This document shows, in pieces, positions 32,755 to 37,563 of a stretch of 37,563 nt of DNA (positions within the stretch are counted from its first letter, which is position 1; every line of letters begins with the position of its first letter). A program made the position numbers and the translations under genes. The DNA is from a virus, in IMG/VR virus record IMGVR_UViG_3300043823_000113, positions 1-37,563 of that record. One strand, 5' to 3'. The notes under the pieces are model-generated. The model saw only the letters and a list, made by a program, of their open reading frames with translations, searched no databases and was not told the DNA's origin.

Positions 32755-33224
32755 TGGCTGCCACAACACCACCACCTAGCGCCACACCATCAACACCAAC
32801 AAGTCAAAGCCAATATATTCAAACTCTTAATGGAATAAACGGTATTGGTAGTCCATTGTATAATCCTACAACTACCAAAACAACTTATCTTACTCAAACA
32901 TCTCAACCAGATATTGCTGCAATGGTAAATGGACTTATGCAACAATTAGTTGGACGCAATGCTACTGCTCAAGAAATTCAACAATACGGCGCTGAATTAT
33001 TAGCAGCCGAAAGTTCCAATGTTGGAACTTATAGTGGACTTACTACATATGGTGCATCTGGTAAGCGTAACTTAGTAAGCGGTGAACAGGTTACTGCTGG
33101 CGTTGACCCAAATGCTTTTTTAACAAATCTTATTGAAGGTACTGCCGATGCTAAATCTTATCGAGCAGCAACTCAATACTTTGATGGAATGACTCAAGCT
33201 CTACAAAATATGAAGGTGGAATAA
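32754..33224 (+). CDS. Hypothetical virion-module protein
   Basis: This 156-residue protein overlaps the preceding stop (TAATG). A disordered T/P/S-rich head (first 30 residues) precedes a helical region (IAAMVNGLMQQLVGRNATAQ) and a C-terminal helix (AATQYFDGMTQALQNMK). Probably an internal virion component, by location. Confidence 0.6.
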   Translation: MAATTPPPSATPSTPTSQSQYIQTLNGINGIGSPLYNPTTTKTTYLTQTSQPDIAAMVNGLMQQLVGRNATAQEIQQYGAELLAAESSNVGTYSGLTTYGASGKRNLVSGEQVTAGVDPNAFLTNLIEGTADAKSYRAATQYFDGMTQALQNMKVE

Positions 33225-33225
33225 T

Positions 33226-34452
33226 ATGGCAGATACTACCAAACCTTCAGTTAACTCAAAACTTTCTGGAAAAGCTTTAGAGGAACAAGTCGCTAAAGAA
33301 GAAGCAGTGGTAAAAGAAGCTGAAGCACAAGCCTCAAAAATTACAGCTCCACCTGCTACTACAGAGCCTGAGCCTTCAAATCCCACTACAAATAATAGCG
33401 GATATAAGTTAACTAAAAATAATTTAACCTTAAACGGTACAGAATATACTGGCGAATATAACGGCAAGTTTTACAACCAAGGTAAAGTGCAAACGGATGC
33501 TCAAGTTAAAGCAGCATTTCTTGCAAATTATGCCGAACAAGCCCGCTTTATTCAATCAGTTCCAGAATTAAGTGACTTACTTTCACAAGCAATTTCAAAC
33601 AATTGGTCTAAAGACCAATGGAATGCAGCGTTTACTAATACTCAATGGGCGCAAGCACATCCTGGTGATATTGGTACGGCTGAGATTAAACGCATTTCAG
33701 ACCCAAAACAATACAACATCGAGTATAATGCACAACAAAATAGACTTGCTACATTAGCAAATCAACTTGGCGTTAAACTAACTCCACAGCAACTTGGTCA
33801 ACAAATTAACCCTGACCAAATGGAAAATCCTACTGCTTCTAATATAGATCAAAAGGCTATTGATAATGGTCAAGACATTGTCAACTGGATGCTACAAAAT
33901 CCAACTGCTTCTGACCAAGCAGTTCAACAACGCCTTGCCAAATATGGAGCAATTGATCCAAATGCTGCTGGCGGTACAATATTTCAAACCGCTCAACAAT
34001 TAGCACAAACTGCTAAAAACTACGGAGTATCTGGATATTACAATCAACAAAACCTTAACCAATATGCTCTAAATATTGCAGCTGGTACACAAGGTTATGA
34101 TGTAAATACATTTGAAGCGCAACAAAAACAATTGGCTATGCAACTATACAAGCCATTTGCTGACCAAATTGCAGCAGGTGCCAACGTTGCACAATTGGCT
34201 ACTCCTTATGTAAATACACTTACTAATCTTTTAGAAATAGATCCAAGCACAGTTGACCTTGGTTCACAAACTGGCTATGGTGCAATGATTGGCAAAGCCA
34301 TGATGGGTGACGGAGAAACAGCAACTAACCCTTATGACTTTGCAGCGCAAGTACGTTCAAGACCAGAATGGTTAAATACTCAAAATGCTCATCAAACAAT
34401 TATGGGTGGAGTTGACCAACTTCTTAGCGCATTTAACTTTAAGGGAGCATAA
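33226..34452 (+). CDS. Gln/Asn/Ala-rich probable internal virion protein
   Basis: This 408-residue protein has an N-terminal coiled-coil-like part (ALEEQVAKEEAVVKEAEAQA, 16-35), a P/T/N linker, a beta-hairpin segment (LTLNGTEYTGEYNGKFYNQG) and a long helical Gln-rich region. The C-terminal part (PYDFAAQVRSRPEWLNTQNA) recalls a motif I have seen in ejection-type proteins of actinophages. It is coupled to the next gene by TAATG. The enzymatic role, if any, is unknown. Confidence 0.65.
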   Translation: MADTTKPSVNSKLSGKALEEQVAKEEAVVKEAEAQASKITAPPATTEPEPSNPTTNNSGYKLTKNNLTLNGTEYTGEYNGKFYNQGKVQTDAQVKAAFLANYAEQARFIQSVPELSDLLSQAISNNWSKDQWNAAFTNTQWAQAHPGDIGTAEIKRISDPKQYNIEYNAQQNRLATLANQLGVKLTPQQLGQQINPDQMENPTASNIDQKAIDNGQDIVNWMLQNPTASDQAVQQRLAKYGAIDPNAAGGTIFQTAQQLAQTAKNYGVSGYYNQQNLNQYALNIAAGTQGYDVNTFEAQQKQLAMQLYKPFADQIAAGANVAQLATPYVNTLTNLLEIDPSTVDLGSQTGYGAMIGKAMMGDGETATNPYDFAAQVRSRPEWLNTQNAHQTIMGGVDQLLSAFNFKGA

Positions 34453-35732
34453 TGGCTAAAGCATCTATAAGCGGAGACGCATTAGAAAGTACAGACGCAG
34501 TTAATCAAGGTAATGCAGATATTGCAAGCGATTATTCTGCTATGGCTAATTATTATACTGGTGCATCTGCAAATGGTGTAACTCAAACTGGCGCACCTGC
34601 AAATGCTACAGGTGATTATCTAGTTAATGGTACTTATACCGCAGCTACTGCTCCTGCCACTACAGCATCTACAACTTCATCTACTGCCTCATCAACTTCT
34701 ACTGGCTTAAATTCTGCTCAAGTCCAAGCTATGATTAACGCTTCCATGTCTAGTCAGCAAAGCCAAGCACAGATTCAAATGCAAAATGCTGAGAATGAAG
34801 CAACTTCATTACTTACATCTTATGGCTTAACTGGTAATATCGGCGCTGGTGTAACTTCATTATTCCAAGCAGGATTAGATGCTACCACTATTACAACTAT
34901 TCTTAATTCTCCAAATCCACAATCCGCAATCAACGGATTAGGATTATCAGGCGCTGCTCAAAGTGCAGCGACTAATCTTGTAGCTGATTGGCAAACACGA
35001 TTTTCAGGCAACCAAACACGTATTGCTCAAGGACTTGCTCCGCTTGACCCTGCGACTTACATTCAATATGAACAAACTTACAAGCAATTACTTAGTGCCT
35101 CTGGCGTAGCAAGTACCAGCCCATTGATGGATAATTCATATATTGGTCAATTGATTGGCGCAGATGTATCTACCGCTGAAATGCAACAACGCGTAAGTGC
35201 AGCGCAAACTGTTATTCAAAATGAAGATCCTTACGTTCTTGCCCAATTGCAATCACAATATGGTTTAACTCAATCTACAATTATGAGCCATTTGCTAGAC
35301 CCAACTGTATCAGCGGCAACTGTTAACCAAGAAGTTAATGCGGCACAAATTGCTGGTGCAGCAGTTAAGACTGGTGCAGGTATTGCATACGGCCCAGGTA
35401 CTGGTGTAGGACAAGGTGATTTAACTGCTATGCAATTAGCAGCACAAGGCGTATCACAAGCCCAAGCGCAAACTGGCTTCCAAACAATTGCTACTCAACA
35501 ACCAGCGCTACAAGGCGTAGCCAATCTATACGGAGCAGGAATATTAAATCCTAATCAAGTGGGTCAAGCTTTGCAAGCATCTACATTTGGTACAACCGTA
35601 GGTGGCATTAGTGCAGGACAAGCACAAACAGAATTACAACGTTTACAAGAAGCGCAATCAAATGCGTTTAGCGGATCCGCAGGAGCATCAACTGGTTCAC
35701 TTGGTGCTAAAGACATTAGCGGTTCGCTCTAA
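34452..35732 (+). CDS. Ala/Gln/Thr-rich probable internal virion protein
   Basis: This 426-residue, strongly helical, low-complexity protein (A, Q, S, T, G) has a flexible T/S/A linker at about 62-90 and repeated AQ-rich helices (GVSQAQAQTGFQTIATQQPA). It resembles the preceding gene product in style but not in obvious sequence. It ends GAKDISGSL. Its place just before scaffold and capsid genes suggests a core or ejection component. Confidence 0.65.
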   Translation: MAKASISGDALESTDAVNQGNADIASDYSAMANYYTGASANGVTQTGAPANATGDYLVNGTYTAATAPATTASTTSSTASSTSTGLNSAQVQAMINASMSSQQSQAQIQMQNAENEATSLLTSYGLTGNIGAGVTSLFQAGLDATTITTILNSPNPQSAINGLGLSGAAQSAATNLVADWQTRFSGNQTRIAQGLAPLDPATYIQYEQTYKQLLSASGVASTSPLMDNSYIGQLIGADVSTAEMQQRVSAAQTVIQNEDPYVLAQLQSQYGLTQSTIMSHLLDPTVSAATVNQEVNAAQIAGAAVKTGAGIAYGPGTGVGQGDLTAMQLAAQGVSQAQAQTGFQTIATQQPALQGVANLYGAGILNPNQVGQALQASTFGTTVGGISAGQAQTELQRLQEAQSNAFSGSAGASTGSLGAKDISGSL

Positions 35733-35855
35733 TAGTATCCAACAGGACTGACCAGCATCCTGCTTGCGTATTAAGACTGGTAGTAAGAGCCAACAACTCA
35801 CGCCCCTTTGAGAAGTTGAGGCTTACGCATCCATCAACAAGAAAGGGAGTGCCAC
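35733..35855. other. Intergenic leader before the scaffold gene
   Basis: 123 nt without a gene. It contains an imperfect hairpin (AGCCAACAACT with AGTTGAGGCT, about 35788-35823) and the ribosome-binding site AAAGGGAG before the scaffold ATG. A promoter or processing site raising capsid expression is possible. No clear -10/-35 pair was found. Confidence 0.4.
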
Positions 35856-36329
35856 ATGGCAAACCAATATGACGAAGACGACTTCGATGAAGTCGAAGTA
35901 GAAAATCAAGACGGCCCTGCTAATTTGCGCAAAGCATTGAAGCGAGCTGAAAAAGAAAAGAAAGAACTTGCTGAGCAATTGGCAAGCATTCAATCTGACC
36001 TTCGCAATCGAAGCGTTAAGGAAGTATTGGCAACGAAAGGCGTACCTGATAAGGTCGCCAAGTTTATTCCTGGCGATATAAGTACGCCAGAACAGATTGA
36101 CGCATGGCTAAATGAAAATGCAGATGTATTTGGATTTAAGCCAGCTGAGCCTGTTCAAACCGAGGAACAAGTAGCAAACCAACGAGCATATCAACGCATC
36201 AATGCGTCTGAACAAAATGCTGGTACACCATCACGCGACCAAGATGTAGCATCTAAACTCGCTGGTGCAAAAAGCATTGAAGAATTAAATGCAATTGTCG
36301 GTTTACCTAATCAACGTTTCCGAGGTTAA
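35856..36329 (+). CDS. Capsid scaffolding protein
   Basis: 157 residues directly upstream of the capsid gene. The acidic N-terminus (YDEDDFDEVEVENQDGP) is followed by a charged coiled coil (LRKALKRAEKEKKELAEQLA), a small folded part (VLATKGVPDKVAKFIPGDIS) and a disordered C-terminus. This layout is typical of actinophage scaffolds, which bind the capsid protein and shape the prohead. A good AAAGGGAG site is present. Confidence 0.85.
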   Translation: MANQYDEDDFDEVEVENQDGPANLRKALKRAEKEKKELAEQLASIQSDLRNRSVKEVLATKGVPDKVAKFIPGDISTPEQIDAWLNENADVFGFKPAEPVQTEEQVANQRAYQRINASEQNAGTPSRDQDVASKLAGAKSIEELNAIVGLPNQRFRG

Positions 36330-36375
36330 TTCAACCAATCCATCAAGCACAAACCTTAGAAAGAGGTGACACAAC

Positions 36376-37413
36376 ATGTCAAACGCATACACAGACACAT
36401 CATCTGGTTCGTTAGGTACTTCTTTAGTACAAACAGCTTATGATCGTTATGTAGAGTTTGCACTACGTGCTGTTCCACTAATCCGCGATATATCGGACAA
36501 GCGTCCAGTACAACAAGCAATGCCAGGTTCTTCTGTAGTCTTCCAGATTTACACAGACCTATCTCCAGTTACCAGTCCTTTGTCAGAAGACGTTGATCCA
36601 GATGCAGTAGCCCTTGGTAACACCACACCAATTACCGTTTCATTAAATGAATATGGTAACGCTTCTCTTGCTACCCGCAAGTTAGAACTATTCTCATTGT
36701 CCGATGTTGATCCTGCAATTGCAGACATTATCGCATTCAACATGGCTGACTCTTTAGATACAACTGTACTAAAGACCCTTGTTGGCGGACCAAATGCTAT
36801 CGCTGAAGTTAACGGTAGCCAAGTTTCAACCTATGCTGGAACTTACACAAATGGTACAACTCAAGCATCAATCCTTGGAACTGACACAATTCACTCACGT
36901 GACATTCGTACCGCAGTTGCTAAGCTACGTGCTAACAAGGCTGTACCTCGTCAAGGAGAATATTACTGGGTCGGTATTCACCCAGAAGTATCTTACGACC
37001 TTCGTTCTGAGACTGGCTCAGGCGGATGGCGTGATGACCATAAGTACTCCGAAACTGGTGCTGGTGAATTTTGGCCAGGAACCATTGGAACTTATGAAGG
37101 TGCAATGTTCGTTGAATCACCACGTTTGTTCAACGCAGCTGACGGTACTGGCTCATCTGGAGCAACTGGTACTTTCGGTACTACTTCTTATGTTAACGCT
37201 TCTGGCGGTGTACGAGTATTCCGTACAATGGTTGCTGGTAAGCAAGCACTTGCAGAAGCAGTTGCTGAAGAGCCACACGTAATCTTCGGTCCAATTGTTG
37301 ACAAGTTAATGCGTTTCCGTCCAATCGGATGGTACGGCGTATTAGGATGGTCACGTTACCGTGACGCTGCTTTGGTTCGTATTGAATCAACTTCAAGCAT
37401 TCACAATTCCTAA
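36376..37413 (+). CDS. Major capsid protein, N4-gp56 family (HK97-like fold)
   Basis: 345 residues. The early helix (DRYVEFALRAVPLIRDISDK), the beta segment SSVVFQIYTDLSPVTSPLSE followed by VDPDAVAL, and ITVSLNEYGNASLATRKLEL match the N4-gp56 family of major capsid proteins. A conserved middle (YYWVGIHPEVSYDLRSETG) and the C-terminal FGPIVDKLMRFRPIGWYG also fit. Codon use is cleaner and more C-ending than its neighbours (TTC, AAC, ATC), as expected for the most highly expressed gene. An AAAGAGGTG ribosome-binding site precedes it. Confidence 0.93.
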   Translation: MSNAYTDTSSGSLGTSLVQTAYDRYVEFALRAVPLIRDISDKRPVQQAMPGSSVVFQIYTDLSPVTSPLSEDVDPDAVALGNTTPITVSLNEYGNASLATRKLELFSLSDVDPAIADIIAFNMADSLDTTVLKTLVGGPNAIAEVNGSQVSTYAGTYTNGTTQASILGTDTIHSRDIRTAVAKLRANKAVPRQGEYYWVGIHPEVSYDLRSETGSGGWRDDHKYSETGAGEFWPGTIGTYEGAMFVESPRLFNAADGTGSSGATGTFGTTSYVNASGGVRVFRTMVAGKQALAEAVAEEPHVIFGPIVDKLMRFRPIGWYGVLGWSRYRDAALVRIESTSSIHNS

Positions 37414-37425
37414 TTAAATAGGATT

Positions 37426-37453
37426 TAGCCCCGTCATATATTGGGCGGGGCTA
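37426..37453 (+). terminator. Hairpin after the capsid gene, possible attenuator
   Basis: TAGCCCCG (37426-37433) pairs perfectly with CGGGGCTA (37446-37453). No T-run follows, so partial termination or mRNA 3'-end protection of the capsid transcript is more likely than full termination. Confidence 0.55.
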
Positions 37454-37474
37454 TATCCACCAACAAGGAGAAAC

Positions 37475-37563
37475 ATGGCATACGTATTTACACCACCTAC
37501 AGTTGATGAAGCACCTGCTGGTTTTGGTTGGCTATTCTGGCGTTTTAGAATTGCACGTGGCGA
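37475..37563 (+). CDS. Start of a head-tail connector-region gene (partial)
   Basis: ATG 37475 with AAGGAG 9 nt upstream opens a frame that runs off the right edge. The 29 visible residues begin MAYVFTPPTVDEAPAG and continue FGWLFWRFRIARG. Similar starts occur in small proteins encoded just after capsid genes in actinophages. Too little is visible to name it. Confidence 0.6.
   Translation, partial: MAYVFTPPTVDEAPAGFGWLFWRFRIARG

Overview
The window looks like part of a lytic, probably freshwater, actinobacteriophage genome. Phage identity rests on a large terminase, portal, scaffold, N4-gp56-type major capsid protein, tail-fibre genes and an amidase endolysin. An actinobacterial host is inferred from a WhiB-family gene, an Apf/Rpf-like secreted transglycosylase and an actinobacterial-looking GroEL. 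The AT-rich codon use fits low-GC freshwater actinobacteria better than Mycobacterium or Streptomyces. I saw no integrase, tRNA, transposase or CRISPR array. The window starts inside a tail-fibre gene and ends just after the capsid gene, so neck and tail-tube genes probably lie outside it.

Layout. 1-4379: tail fibres (three tandem paralogues plus a large tail protein). 4382-6911: lysis and wall-degradation cassette (small membrane proteins, permuted papain-fold hydrolase, amidase, HExxE metalloprotein, holin-like protein), closed by a strong terminator. 6953-7217: control region with dyads and a promoter candidate. 7218-17650: tightly overlapping rightward early/middle operon for DNA metabolism (a split Cas4-like nuclease, helicase, Holliday-junction resolvase, a split primase, a split cytosine methyltransferase with a nested gene, metallophosphoesterase), then a sigma-like factor, a full-length GroEL and small conserved proteins. 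A bidirectional terminator at 17700 separates it from a leftward cluster (22442 to 17797) of small proteins, many Cys-rich, ending in WhiB, transglycosylase and glycosyltransferase. 22443-23331 is a gene-free regulatory region with an iteron array (candidate origin), a CRP/GlxR-type palindrome and a run of hairpins. 23332-37563: rightward packaging and head module (TerL, portal, probable ejection proteins including one of 1554 residues, scaffold, capsid).

Most unusual points: (i) a Cas4-like nuclease cut in two by two inserted small genes, with its presumed Fe-S cysteines on separate polypeptides; (ii) a dcm locus using all three forward frames, with two complementary methyltransferase halves and a nested gene; (iii) a phage groEL translationally coupled to a sigma-like gene; (iv) a four-copy motif (consensus CGCCTAnnnGrTCGGTA) in the leftward arm that fits exactly into the spacer of promoter-like sequences; (v) competing hairpins before both rightward operons.
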